64,000 nucleotides of DNA from Flaccisagitta enflata (Eukaryota; Chaetognatha; Sagittoidea; Aphragmophora). The DNA lies in assembly GCA_965153355.1 (NCBI GenBank), contig OZ231128.1, positions 35,960,001 through 36,024,000 on the forward strand, given 5' to 3'. The notes under the pieces were generated by a model. The model was not told the origin of the DNA and did no database searches. It saw only the letters and a program-made list of their open reading frames with translations. Positions 35,601 to 44,913 of the stretch are shown piece after piece; positions within the stretch are counted from its first letter, which is position 1, and each line of letters begins with the position of its first letter. The position numbers were made by a program, and so were the translations under genes.

Positions 35601-36697
35601 ATGGGCAATGTTTTCACTCAAATTAATGCCATTTCTAAACGAAAAAAGATAGCAATACCAGATTGGTGCCAAATGAAAGTACTTTCAGATGACCTAAGAT
35701 TTAAATTAGTTTTTGTAGGATTCATAGGTAAAATTAGCTATCCAAAAGTGCGTCTTTTTTTTTTGAGTGGCATGGTAACTACAAACTTACAAGGCCAAGG
35801 TAAAAATCTCAAATATCTTATCTTGTGATACCGGTTGGTTTCTAAAACATGTTGCTCTGACAGTAAACAGAATTTGTACTTGGGAAAAGGGCTACCTAGC
35901 AAAAAATCGCCCTATGGTCGATAATGAGAAGATACTTTTTTTGGGATCGACCATGATTAGATCGACCTGGTCGATACTGAAAAACAAAAAATCGTGACAC
36001 CTCTGCTACTCAGTACCTTGGATTGGAATGTCCGGCGGTCGCAGTAAGCTTGACCTCGATTCTATCCTCTAAGGGTATGGTTTCTTAACAATGTTACCCT
36101 TGGGTGATTTGTTGAATTTGGGTAACAAAGGTAGCAGACATTAGCCCTTAACTATTTTGGTGAGGAGTTTTCTTTTGGGTTAGAGTGAGAGGGAATGTTT
36201 CTCAAATTCTGTTTTATGGAAAACTAGGAGTGATGTGCGTAGTAACTAGTCAGTGAGGGCTCACAAGGCCCTCTTCCATTTATCTTAGTTTGGGTATAGT
36301 GAGGGATTTTGTTCCACCTATCATTCAATTTTTATTTCCGATCTTTATAAATCCATAGTCAATATTCTGGGTCTAAAAGCATTTTTAAAACACCTTATAC
36401 ATTACATCAAAAATACCTTACTAGAATCTCAATGATATTTATCTATTCTAATACATATCAAAGAGAAACAAAACATGAAAACAAAATTTCCTGCACACCA
36501 TGACTTGACGTCCAAACCTGGAACGAAAATGCGGAGAAGGCCAAAATTGAGGAAGGAACGGAAAGGGGAAGGAATGGATTCTTCATTATAAGTTAGCGAG
36601 GCGTTGTAAATGTAACATGGGCAGCTGTCTACTCTAATTGCATCCAATAACCAATCACTGCCCAATGTCACCAAGAAAGCCACGATAGATGATCCAG
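29452..36697 (-). CDS. 3' six exons of a four-pass membrane protein gene (5' end not found)
   Basis: Exons 36697-36518, 33621-33402, 31046-30879, 30183-30099, 29839-29759, 29640-29452 (stop). All five junctions agree in phase (1, 2, 2, 0, 0), which is strong support although each exon is small. The first listed exon enters in phase 1, so at least one upstream exon is missing. The ~307-residue part has four hydrophobic segments: SSIVAFLVTLGSDWLL; FGLLRIFVPVMFLLAVIF; LMGGLHVLAQASSLAFLWIF; SAMIAAFLAFLFTMIWFLF. Loop 1-2 has a CPC pair and an NAS glycosylation site, loop 3-4 has two Cys. The tail after segment 4 is basic and helical (KKMKQERLERRRKK), then acidic, likely cytosolic. Topology recalls four-pass channel or junction proteins with paired loop cysteines, but no family motif is recognised. 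Introns contain a 2.3-kb satellite, a hAT element, a foldback and Helentron-like copies. Confidence 0.65.
29925..30045. repeat. (CTGTCTGTGT)n-type repeat, intron
   Basis: Repeated GTCTGTCTGTGT words with scattered changes. Confidence 0.9.
30633..30830 (+). mobile_element. Helentron-like element, A-like
   Basis: AACAAGGCCGTATCCACGGCT (5' stem CCG/CGG), AGTCGTGAGCAGGGGC with part of the conserved block missing, end GTGTAGAGTCACGTAGCACGCGAATAAAA. Confidence 0.8.
31114..31177. repeat. (AAAG)n, about 16 units
   Basis: Clean AAAG run in the intron upstream of the exon at 31046. Confidence 0.95.
31178..31745. other. Intron sequence, nothing seen
   Basis: Unique-looking AT-rich DNA between exons of the membrane-protein gene. 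Confidence 0.4.
31746..31900 (+). mobile_element. Helentron-like element, A-like, no terminal palindrome
   Basis: AGACAAGGCCGGAAACTCGGCT (stem CCG/CGG), GCCGGTGGGCAG, core with ATGCAAAAACG and GACCAACCGACCGACC; the 3' end is lost. Confidence 0.65.
32165..32500. repeat. Second-family relative with GATTTGAGGYCTGGAGGG minisatellite
   Basis: Starts like the second family (CAGTGGTACCCGATGCCC, compare 24495 and 28440) and continues into about ten diverged 19-21 bp units at 32300-32500. Confidence 0.6.
32501..32556. repeat. Perfect 20-bp inverted repeat
   Basis: Arms 32501-32520 and 32537-32556 (CCCAATAATCAACTGGGGGT and its exact reverse complement) around a 16-base spacer. Confidence 0.95.
32565..32685. 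repeat. (GACA)n/(GATG)n repeat
   Basis: GATGGATGGACAGACAGACA words; the following TA-flanked foldback is inserted in this repeat. Confidence 0.9.
32688..33289. mobile_element. Tc1/mariner-like foldback, 602 bp, arms ~290 bp
   Basis: CAGTGGGGTTTGTGGAATAA at the left faces its inverted copy ending GAACCCCACTG, flanked by TA. Almost the whole element is inverted repeat, meeting near 32990 around GCCGTTGCTAGGGAGCATC. The flanks are GACA/GATG repeat on both sides. Confidence 0.85.
33663..33823. repeat. (TGAA)n with a few GAG/AAA interruptions
   Basis: About 40 units. Confidence 0.95.
35016..36005. mobile_element. 990-bp hAT-like non-autonomous element inside satellite unit 4
   Basis: Ends CAGAGATGTAACGAT and ATCGTGACACCTCTG are imperfect inverted repeats (consensus CAGAGGTGT). 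An 8-bp duplication CTACTCAG flanks it at 35008-35015 and 36006-36013, and other satellite units give the empty site. No full transposase frame. Confidence 0.9.
35440..35757 (-). mobile_element. GACGCAC-end element nested in the hAT copy
   Basis: In reverse orientation it matches the element at 36831-37193: the GACGCACTTTTGG end, GCACCAATCTGGTATTGC, TTTCGTTTAGAAATG and CTTCTAAACCGTTTGAGATA. The other end is worn. Confidence 0.65.
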
Positions 36698-36830
36698 CTA
36701 GAAGGAAATCAGGAAATTAGAGGATGTATAAGTGGATGTATGAATGAATGAATAGTTGAATGACTAGTCCAATGATTCGGTTCATGATTGAGGTTACACA
36801 ATCAGAAGCTAGAAGTACTATATGGATTTA

Positions 36831-37193
36831 AAAAAAGACGCACTTTTGAATGGTTGATTTGGCTATTAGAACTCAACAAAACTAAATAAAATTCCAGACC
36901 GTTAGAAAGCCCTTTAAAAATTCTTTAATTTGGCGCCAATCTGGTAATTCTATCTCTTTTCGTTTAGAAAACCTTGCCAAATTTGCTGTTGCAGTCCCAT
37001 CGACAAAGATGCATTTTAACGAAATGGTATTTCACTTTAACAGGCTTTATCTTCTAAACGGTTTGGGATAAAGATCTGGGATTGGTCTAGAATGAAACAT
37101 TTTTAAAAATTCTTTAAAATCAGTTTGTCTGATAAAAGTTCAAAAAACTTTTTATACATGTTTTATCATCTTATACCAAGGTGCGTCTTTTTT
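36831..37193 (+). mobile_element. GACGCAC-end TIR element
   Basis: AAAAAAAGACGCACTTTTG at the left and AAGGTGCGTCTTTTTTT at the right. Core: GACCGTTAGAAAGCCCTTT, GCGCCAATCTGGTAATTC, CTTCTAAACGGTTTGGGATA, GATTGGTCTAGAATGAAA. Confidence 0.75.
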
Positions 37194-37212
37194 TAAAATT
37201 CACATCATGGCG

Positions 37213-37906
37213 TCAACCGTTTAATAAACGGTTTTGAGGGGCCTGCAGGCCGACCGACTGAGCAAGAGACGGACAAGACCTTTTTTCTGAGGCTAAGTTC
37301 ACATTTACAATTTTTGGTTCATCGATGTTTACAGATGTACTACCAACGCAGATCTTACCAGGAATTCCTTTCTTCTTCACGAAATTGAGGGCATTGTGCG
37401 AGATTTTGACGCCAGTTTTGGAAGCTGAGAGGAAGAATTTGGCTAGAGCGTCTCCTAGGCCGAGGCTTTCCGGAATCGTTGTCATTATGACAGCCAATCG
37501 ATATAATGTTTTTATCACTAAAATTGCGACTATTCCCGTTACCTCAGTCGCTCATGCTACTGTCATCACTGCAACCATTGAAGAAGAACCTATTGCATTT
37601 CTCATTGAGGCTCTCATTGAAGGTCTCATTGCCTTCATTGCCTTTTCATTCAACATCTCTACCCCACCTAGTATCTTCAATGCCACCACTACTTTTCCAG
37701 CAATATTAATACTACAACTGACTAAGTAACAGAGTCGCTTTTGGGCCTTCACATCGCAAAACAATAAGCCTTTGTTTGCTGTCTTCAAAATTCAAAATTC
37801 GTGAAAAGATGTCATCTGCATCTTTTTTGTGCTCTTCTAGTAATTGGGTCTTAACCCATGTTTGAGCGAAACAACCCAAATTTCGCATGTTTAATATTCT
37901 ACACAC
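37213..37906 (-). pseudogene. Unassigned coding-like stretch broken by a stop and a shift
   Basis: Two open segments in one frame (37788-37552 and 37518-37213) are separated by a single TGA at about 37551-37549; a third open segment (37906-37712) overlaps in another frame. The joined composition is hydrophobic and glycine/alanine-rich with charged ends (GLGDALAKFF, VKISHNALNFVKKKGIPGK). I recognise no family; it may be a decayed mobile-element or gene remnant, or an intron-split gene I cannot resolve. Confidence 0.3.
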
Positions 37907-38115
37907 GTGCTCGAGACTCTACAACCCGCTTTGTCCGTCTGTCCGTTGGTTGGCAAGTTGGTCGGTCATTTGGCCACTCCGTCACACTTTACTGTTTATA
38001 TCAATTCTATTCTTTTAAGTCATTCTAAGTCAATTTTGTCATTTTAGTCATTTTTGTCATTTCTTTATTTTCTTAAGTCAATTTAGGTCATTCTAGGTGA
38101 TTTTTAGTCATTTAG
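37900..38115 (-). mobile_element. Helentron-like 3' half with AAGTCATTCT minisatellite
   Basis: ACACACGTGCTCGAGACTCTACAACCCGC is a worn terminal end, followed by TTTGTCCGTCTGTCCG and (TTAAGTCATTC)n as in the copy at 54231-54460. No 5' end. Confidence 0.65.
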
Positions 38116-38679
38116 GGACATACAAGTATTATAACTATGTAATTGAGAAATCATGTGGCAAGTGGTGTTGGCCATGTTATAGTTTCCTAGAAATCTTTGA
38201 TCGGCCATTTTCAGCTTTTTTCTAGGCTCAGGGACTTATGCCTTGTCCTCTACATAAATCTCCAACATCAGAACAACATCGAGGGTGGTAGAATGGATGA
38301 AATCAATGTTTGTAAAAAGAAACAAAACCAAAAAAAACATTGTTTTAGTCAATAGGTAATCTGCCTATTATCTGAAGACATATGAAATTATGAAATCATG
38401 AATACTTTGAAGGTGTTTTTATGTTTTGAAGCATCGTTAATGAGCATTCATCATTTTAGATAACCTAAAGATCACTAACAAGTAAATAACTAGATAATCC
38501 TGTCAGAAATATAAAAAAAAAACGTTTGGATTTGTTTTGGAAGATATCAAAATCACCGCAAAGTATGAGAAGAAGACAAGTTCTGTTTGGCCAACGTGCT
38601 AAGATTTCACATATAAAGACAATTTTCCTCCTTCGCCTCCTCCTGCTTTCCCCAGTCCATCTAACTGTCACCCCCCACG

Positions 38680-38870
38680 CTTTGAGGCTCAAATTTGAGC
38701 CTGGAGGCTCATAACCTATCTTTGAGGCTAAAATTTCATTTTCGGGGCTCAAATATGAGCTTCGAGGCCTATGTCTCAGCATTGAGCTCCAAATTCCAGC
38801 TTCAAGGCTGTGTTAGGCTTCAAGGCAAACTGCGCGCCCAAAAGCATGAGCTCAGCTCTCAAGCATTGAC
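38680..38870. repeat. Diverged GGCTCAAATTTGAGCCTGGA minisatellite
   Basis: About eight worn ~20-bp units like those at 24597-24818; AAGCATTAGATGG-type flank near 38940 (reverse) also matches the second family. Confidence 0.65.
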
Positions 38871-39087
38871 ATTAGTGCCTTTTAGGACTTCAGCCATCTT
38901 GTAACCACATGTACTCATTTAAGGACATCAGGTCCAGCTAACCATCTAATGCTTTTGCCTAGTACTTTTTTATTTCAAATTAAAGCTTACTAATTTTATG
39001 AAAGATAAGTTGCTTACAACTATTCAAAGGTTCAGAAGCATGCAATTTAGTATCGCCGAACTGCTCCCTCCGGCCCTGCCTGAGTAA

Positions 39088-39262
39088 AACAAGTGACGCA
39101 GGGTCACAATATAGTTGCGAACAGGTGGGCAGGGGCATCCAACCCCAATCCACACCCGTTGCCCCCCACACATACACAAAAAGCATCTAAAATGCTCATT
39201 TTCGAACTTTGACTCGTGTTCACGGACAAAGCCTCTTTTAAAGTTGCGTGTCTGCCACTAAA
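39088..39262 (+). mobile_element. Helentron-like element, type B, worn terminal stem
   Basis: AACAAGTGACGCAGGGTCAC, AGTTGCGAACAGGTGGGCAGGGGCATCCAA, CACACATACACAAAAAGCATC, then AAAGTTGCGTGTCTGCCACTAAAAA. Confidence 0.8.
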
Positions 39263-39299
39263 AAATGAAAATAAACGGACAGAGGGAGGTACGTACAGG

Positions 39300-39893
39300 A
39301 TGATTTACTTAGTGTTACTGATGTAAAGCCCTTTTCATGGGACCAAAAACTGAAAATTGACATTTAACCCTTTTGTAGTCTTTTCAATCTCACTAAAAAA
39401 GACATATCAAAATTCTAGATCGTTAGAAAGCCCTCGGAAAATACTTTCATTTTGCGCCAATCAGTTTTTCCATCTTTTTTTGGTTGGAAATGTCATTAGT
39501 TTGAGTAAAAACATTGCTTATTTTGTTTTTAGTCGCTTGCTACGCGACTCTACACCCTGCTTTGTCGGTCCGTTTGTCCGTCCATTGGTCAGTCCATCAT
39601 ACTTTACTTTTTCGGCGTTCATGTTTGTTTTTTTTTTTTTTTGCATGCCTCTCCTGCCCAAATGCTCCACTGACCTCAAATAAGGCCCCTGCCCACCCGC
39701 ACGCGACTGGGGTAGCCGTGTATCCGGCCTTTTGGTCTTCCGCTTTGACTAGCTCTAGCTCCTAAAAGGTAAAAGTAACAGACCTGGGATTGGTCTAGAA
39801 TGAAAAATCTTATGAATATCTTTGAAACCACTTTGACTGATGTTTTTAGAGCCGTTTGAATCTGTTTTATCAACAAATACAAAGGTGCGTATT
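39300..39893 (+). mobile_element. GACGCAC-end element split by a Helentron-like copy
   Basis: Left part has GATCGTTAGAAAGCCCTCGG and TTGCGCCAATCAG; right part has CTAGCTCCTAAAAGGT, GATTGGTCTAGAATGAAAAAT and AAAGGTGCGTATTTTT. The Helentron-like copy at 39526-39731 sits between them. Confidence 0.65.
39526..39731 (-). mobile_element. Helentron-like element, type A
   Basis: TTTTTAGTCGC-TTGCTAC-GCGACTCTACACCC, GGCCCCTGCCCACCCGCACGCGACT, GTATCCGGCCT. Inserted in a GACGCAC-end element. Confidence 0.85.
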
Positions 39894-40075
39894 TTTAGTC
39901 GCGTGCACGTGACTCTACAACCCGCTTTATCCGTCGGTCGATTGGTTGGATACATTTTATTTTTTTATGATTTTATTTTTTTGACCTCACTGCTCCTGCC
40001 CAAATGGTCTAGTGACCTCAAATATGGCCCCTGCCCACCCGCACGCGACTTCGGTAGCCGTGAATCCGGCCTTGG
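39893..40075 (-). mobile_element. Helentron-like element, type A
   Basis: TTTTTAGTCGCGTGCACGTGACT (terminal palindrome with one change), CCCACCCGCACGCGACTTCGG, AATCCGGCCTTG. It abuts the end of the previous element. Confidence 0.87.
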
Positions 40076-40589
40076 TTTTTTAAACTCGCGTAAGCGCAAT
40101 GCAACGACTACGTCGCTATTTTTTCTTCTTTTTTCATTCAATGGGAAAATTATGTATAAATCATAATCGACCAATTTCATGCGTGAATGGTCGAGTTTTA
40201 TCGCCCATTACCGTTTGTTCAAGAACACTCAACTTTCACGACCGATGTTGAATGACGAAAATCTATTCTTGCAGTTTTTCAAATGATGAGCACATACACT
40301 TACACTTCGTTTTGTATTCAGACAAGCCTGAAACGGATATTTTGTCTCTAAGGTCCCCTGAATGAATTCTTCCCTTTAAAGAATGCTACCTTCAAAAAAA
40401 TTTTTTGATTCTTTATATTGGCTGTAAAAAGATCTGTTCATATAACAACAATTCATCCCTTGGACTACGTTAAAACTTAAAACGATCTTTGACTTTCAGT
40501 CAAACTAATGTGATTCATTCCGAAAGGCAAGATTGAAAAACAGTGAAAATCATTTGAGATCAGTAAGATGCCTTTTCTGAGCCTGAAAA
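40076..40589. other. No gene seen
   Basis: AT-rich unique-looking sequence. Confidence 0.4.
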
Positions 40590-40808
40590 AACAAGTGACA
40601 CGGGGTCACAAAACCGTTGCGGACGGGTGGGCAGGGGCATCCAACCCCCATCTACACCCCATGCCCCCCCCCACCAACACACATACCAAAAAAAAACATC
40701 TAAAACGCTTGTTTTTCCTCTTTTTGACTCCAGGGTTAGGGACCGACTGACGGACGGATGGACGGGCGGACAAAGCCTCTTATAGAGTTGCGTGTCCGCA
40801 ACTAAAAA
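40590..40808 (+). mobile_element. Helentron-like element, type B (best preserved)
   Basis: AACAAGTGACACGGGGTCAC, box GTTGCGGAC at 40616-40624, GGGTGGGCAGGGGCATCCAA, CCTCTTATAGAG, terminal palindrome 40786-40803. GTCCGCAAC at 40794-40802 is the exact reverse complement of the box. Ends TAAAAA. Confidence 0.9.
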
Positions 40809-41125
40809 CTAAGATCGAGCACTGCTACCAAACAAAAAAATCTATGGCAATGACATTGTTCTTATTGCAAAGAGCGGTTTTAACTCGGTGCCATCAATCT
40901 GGGAACTGGGAACTAAAATGGTTTCAGAGCTGCGCTCGACCCAAGTTTTTTAAGATGAACGATTTTTTCCTAAATGTTATTCAATTCACTTAAAAACAAC
41001 AACATTTTATATTGTTTATTGAGCAAGAATGCACAAAACGAGAAAATTACAAATGAAGATTATGTGTAACTTGTTATCAAGATCACAATATTTGTGACAA
41101 TTATTGAAGAATACTACTCGACTCA

Positions 41126-41494
41126 ATAAAAAAGCCGCACTTTTAAAAGGCAAATTGTCGTATCAAATTCCAAAATAATTAATCAAAATCTTAAACCGTT
41201 AGAAAGCTTTTGAAAAGATCTTTCAATAAGCTTCAATCTTGCAATTCTTGCTTTATTTCTTTGGAAAATTCACAAGAAAGAGTAAAAACATTGCCATTAT
41301 CAGTTTGCAATCCGCTCGAACGATGAGCATTTTTACAAATGAGAAAATAACTCTGACAAGCTCTAACTCCTAAACCGTTTGAGGTACATATCTGGGATTA
41401 GTCTAGAATGAAAAAAAAAATCACTTCAACAGAAAATTGTTTCAATCTTTTCTTTTTTTTCATCAATATAAAAAAGAGAGCGGTTTTTTTTTAG
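41126..41494 (+). mobile_element. GACGCAC-family element (variant ends), inside a palindrome
   Basis: AAAAAAGCCGCACTTTT to AGAGCGGTTTTTTTTT, core with TTAGAAAGCTTTTGAAAAGA and GATTAGTCTAGAATGAAAA. The flanks TACTACTCGACT and AGTCGAGTAGTA are inverted copies, so the target was probably a hairpin. Confidence 0.65.
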
Positions 41495-41729
41495 TCGAGT
41501 AGTACTTGGTGTAGTCGCTGATAATGTAGTCTTTGATAATCTAATATGATTGTGGATAGACTATCGACCAAGCATAAAAGGCAAAGATTATGTATCCGTT
41601 ATCACATATCAACGATCGACAATTTGGAAAATTTAAATTATTAAAACCCCGAGTTGTAAGCGTCGTATTTATGCGGGTGAGGGCGGGGCTGTGTGGATTA
41701 CTACATGCTTTGTGCCGCGCCGGTCGCAC

Positions 41730-41827
41730 TCATTCCAAATAGATAAATAAACAAGCCCAGGCGGGCAACTCGATGCGTCATTCCAAATAGATAAATAAAC
41801 AAGCCCAGGCGGGCAACTCGATGCGTC
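41730..41827. repeat. 49-bp tandem duplication containing a 5' element end
   Basis: CATTCCAAATAGATAAATAA...GCAACTCGATGCGT occurs twice exactly (41730-41778, 41779-41827). Confidence 0.95.
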
Positions 41828-41939
41828 ATCTGCGTGATATCAGAAGAGGCGTAACGGATGGACGGACGGACGGACGGACGGACCAACGGACGGACCGACG
41901 GACATACCCTCTTATAGAGATGCGATGACGCATCTAAAC
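41749..41939 (+). mobile_element. Helentron-like element, type D
   Basis: AACAAGCCCAGGCGGGC (5' stem GCCC/GGGC), box GATGCGTCAT at 41820-41829, (GGAC)n core, CTCTTATAGA, terminal palindrome GATGCG-ATGA-CGCATC at 41919-41934. ATGACGCATC is the exact reverse complement of the box. The GGGTGGGCAGGGGC block is missing. Confidence 0.8.
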
Positions 41940-41994
41940 AGAATAAATGCGTAAGACTAGGGGTTTTCTCGGGACCAACGAAGCCAGGGATAAA

Positions 41995-42069
41995 TGGACA
42001 GACCGATAGAAGAACGGATGGATCAACGGATGGACGAGCCTCCTATAGAGGCGCAAGTTCGCGCCTAGA
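41995..42069 (+). mobile_element. Helentron-like 3' end, type E
   Basis: GACAGACCGATAG core scrap, CCTCCTATAGAG, palindrome AGGCGC-AAGTTC-GCGCCT at 42049-42066, then AGAT. No 5' partner found. Confidence 0.7.
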
Positions 42070-42329
42070 TTAGATGGTAAAAAGATAATGAAGCATTTTT
42101 ATTAACTTAAAGTGTGGAATACTGAAAATGTAGTGGTTTCGGTGGCCGGGGTCTAAAGTATAATGTGTCTCTGGATTCCGTTTGGCTGTGACTGTCGCCA
42201 CGCATGATCCGATATCTCCAGTCTAGACGAGATCTCCCACCAAGTTTGGCCGGTTGGACGCTTCGTGGACAAGGAGATAGGACGAGGATCAGTTGTTGAT
42301 GAAGCAGAAGAAGAACTGTGGTCCATGGC

Positions 42330-43460
42330 TCAAGGATTGACTTTCTGTCGGTCGTTTGACGCTTTCATCTTTCTGTAATGTCTGCAGCCCAGCCACAACT
42401 AAATAAAAATGGAGAGAAGTAGTGAAAGATTACAGCATCACGATATGACTCCAGTCTTGTTGATATTTCATATGTCAAACAGTTGAATACAAATATCATG
42501 AACTGACTTTATTCTTTAAACTATTCCCAAAATATCAACTTACACCAACAAGAGAAAGCAGGTACAAAATGACAAACGAAATCACGCCAATCATGGTCCA
42601 GTTGATAGATTCCATCTTCAAGGAGATAAAGTGAAAGTAGGCTCGCCAACTGAAGTAAATAAAGGAAACGCGAAAAATCATGATAACTCATGTTAAGATT
42701 TTTCAATTCTATTGAGTCATACACTTTTTTAGGTTGCGGACACGCAACTCCATAAGAGCCTTTTTTTTTACGGTTTTCGTGATATTCATGTTGTATTACG
42801 CGTGGAAGTGTAGACGACCAGTTGACAGACACATGTACCGGGCGCTTCGGTATTTTCAATCGATAAGAAGTAGAAACTCTTAGTCTCACTTTAAAACATC
42901 CAAGCGAAAAAGACAAGAAGGCAAAAAAAAAAAAAAAGTTTTTTTCATATTTTCAGTTTTCATGTAAAGGTAGATTCATACCTGCTCAGTGCTCGTCGTC
43001 GTGGAAGTTCCTTAATTAAGTAATCTTTATTTAATCAACCGTAATTGACGTTAGGCGTTTTTTGACCGATTGAAAATGACCTTTCAAATCTTTCATTGTT
43101 TGAGTCGTCTATTTTCTAATTGAATTATGTTGTCGGGTTGGTAGCCTTATTCATTGCAGTGGGGTTTTTTTTATCGTTTTGTATAGAATCTGAGCTCTAT
43201 TTACTTGAACCAACAAAATAAAACCTTGTCGCATTAAAGATTTTCACAAAAATTGATGGTTTTTAGCCTTGTTTTGTTTGTTGATGTTAACAGTGCGTCT
43301 TGCCCAATATACAAGGTTTACATGTACCAGTAACTTAGCTGAAAAAAAGCAAATCGAAAAAAGCGGAAGTTTCTCATATACATGAATATATATTCCCACA
43401 TGTAGGCCAGATAGTTCCTCTTTTTTTCAGACTCACTTACCCGTTCTTAATGGCAGTCAT
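42330..43460 (-). CDS. Possible 3-exon gene for a 64-aa single-pass membrane protein
   Basis: Exon 1 43460-43441 (MTAIKN plus two bases, donor GG|GTAAGT), exon 2 42649-42544, exon 3 42398-42330 (stop TGA). Phases 2 and 0 agree at both junctions and all splice sites are good. The protein has an N-terminal aromatic stretch (GWRAYFHFISLK), one membrane helix (WTMIGVISFVILYLLSLVGL) and a short basic tail (CRHYRKMKASNDRQK), so it resembles a small integral membrane microprotein with a cytosolic basic end. Exon 1 could instead start at an acceptor upstream (reading AKLSHLLAGM before the MTAIKN), making this the 3' end of a longer gene. A TAA lies in frame just before that point. No family recognised. 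Introns are about 145 and 790 bp. Confidence 0.5.
42727..42760 (-). mobile_element. Helentron-like 3' end, type B fragment
   Basis: TTTTTTAGGTTGCGGACACGCAACTCCATAAGAGCC: palindrome GTTGCG-GACA-CGCAAC and the reverse of CTCTTATGGAG. The rest is absent. Lies in intron 1 of the small gene. Confidence 0.75.
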
Positions 43461-43519
43461 TCCCGCCAAGAGATGAGATAACTTCGCCTTAGGTTAAAAA
43501 AGTAGCCGCAAAAAAAAAA

Positions 43520-43895
<376 letters not shown>

Positions 43896-44133
43896 CAAAC
43901 ATGAAACAAGGAGACAGAGAGCGAACAAAGGTACATCCATTTATCGGGCAGTTATGAATCGCTTATCGTTTTAAGAGCCATGCGCCTACGAAATCATCTC
44001 TGTCTTGGCTAGTCTTGCAGTTACAGTCTTTCTTTTTTTGTAACCTGCTCTGTCGGTCGGTCAGTTGATCTGTCAGTCAGTCGTCTACTGGCGATCATTA
44101 AATTACTGCCTGTGCTCAAATGCTTGGTTATCC

Positions 44134-44404
44134 TTTTTAATCGCGTGCTACGCGACTCTACACCCCGCTTTGTCGGTCCGTCGGTCCGTCCGTCGGTCCG
44201 TCCGTCGGTCCGTCCGTCGGTTGGTCGGTCCGTCCGTCACACTTTACTTTTTTGGCGTTAATGGGGGTTTTGGCCTTAATGTTCCAATGACCTCAATTAT
44301 GGCCCCTGCCCACCCGCATGCGACTGGGGTAGCCGTGTATCCGGCCTTGTTATCTCTACCCCTGACCCCCTGCACGCGACATGGGTATGTGTATCCGGCC
44401 ATAT
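44134..44404 (-). mobile_element. Helentron-like element, type A, with a second 5' end
   Basis: Terminal palindrome AATCGCG-TGCTA-CGCGACT at 44139-44157, (GTCCGTCG)n core, GCCCCTGCCCACCCGCATGCGACT...CCGGCCTTGTT to 44352, followed at once by another 5' end (CCCCTGACCCCCTGCACGCGAC...TATCCGGCC) to 44400. Confidence 0.85.
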
Positions 44405-44589
44405 TTTCTGTCCGCATAAACTCTCAGATGAGTGTCTCAGTTCTGCCATGATAATGATCATGATTAATTGATGCCCCCCTCATAGTCATATCTCTATATC
44501 AGATATATTGATTTTCAAATCGGTTGAAAAGTTACGCACGTACGCACGTTTCGTTTTAATGAACACCTGTTTCAGATTTTACGTGAGAA

Positions 44590-44790
44590 TGTACGCTAAG
44601 TGGAACAATATTCCTCACTACACCCAAACTGAAATAAATGGAAGAGGGCCTTGTGAACCCCCACTGACTAGTTAATATGCGCACCACTCCTAGTATTCCA
44701 TAAAATAGAATTTGAAAAACATGCCATCTCAATCTAACCGAAAAGCAAACCGCTTACCAAAAGTAGTCAGGGCAATGATTGTTACCTTCT
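44590..44790 (-). repeat. Solo diverged copy of the 320-bp satellite
   Basis: Reverse match including GAGGGCCTTGTGAACCCCC, ACTGACTAGTTA and GCGCACCACTCCTAG. The hairpin has lost pairing. Confidence 0.8.
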
Positions 44791-44849
44791 TAACCAAAAT
44801 TCGGATGGGTTAGCTGTTCATTTCTTTTCTGTGTAATTTTCATCTTCAT

Positions 44850-44851
<2 letters not shown>

Positions 44852-44908
<57 letters not shown>
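44852..44908. repeat. (CT)n, about 28 units
   Basis: Clean CT run. Confidence 0.95.

Positions 44909-44913
<5 letters not shown>

Larger units (their letters stand above)
33985..36325. repeat. 320-bp satellite array, four units plus a partial, split by a hAT element
   Basis: CACAAGGCCCTCTTCCATTT recurs at 33985, 34305, 34625 and 34944 (period 320, 320, 319) and again near 36266. Units differ by only a few bases. Each contains a perfect hairpin GAGGGC-TCACAAG-GCCCTC. The array lies in an intron of the membrane-protein gene. Confidence 0.92.
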
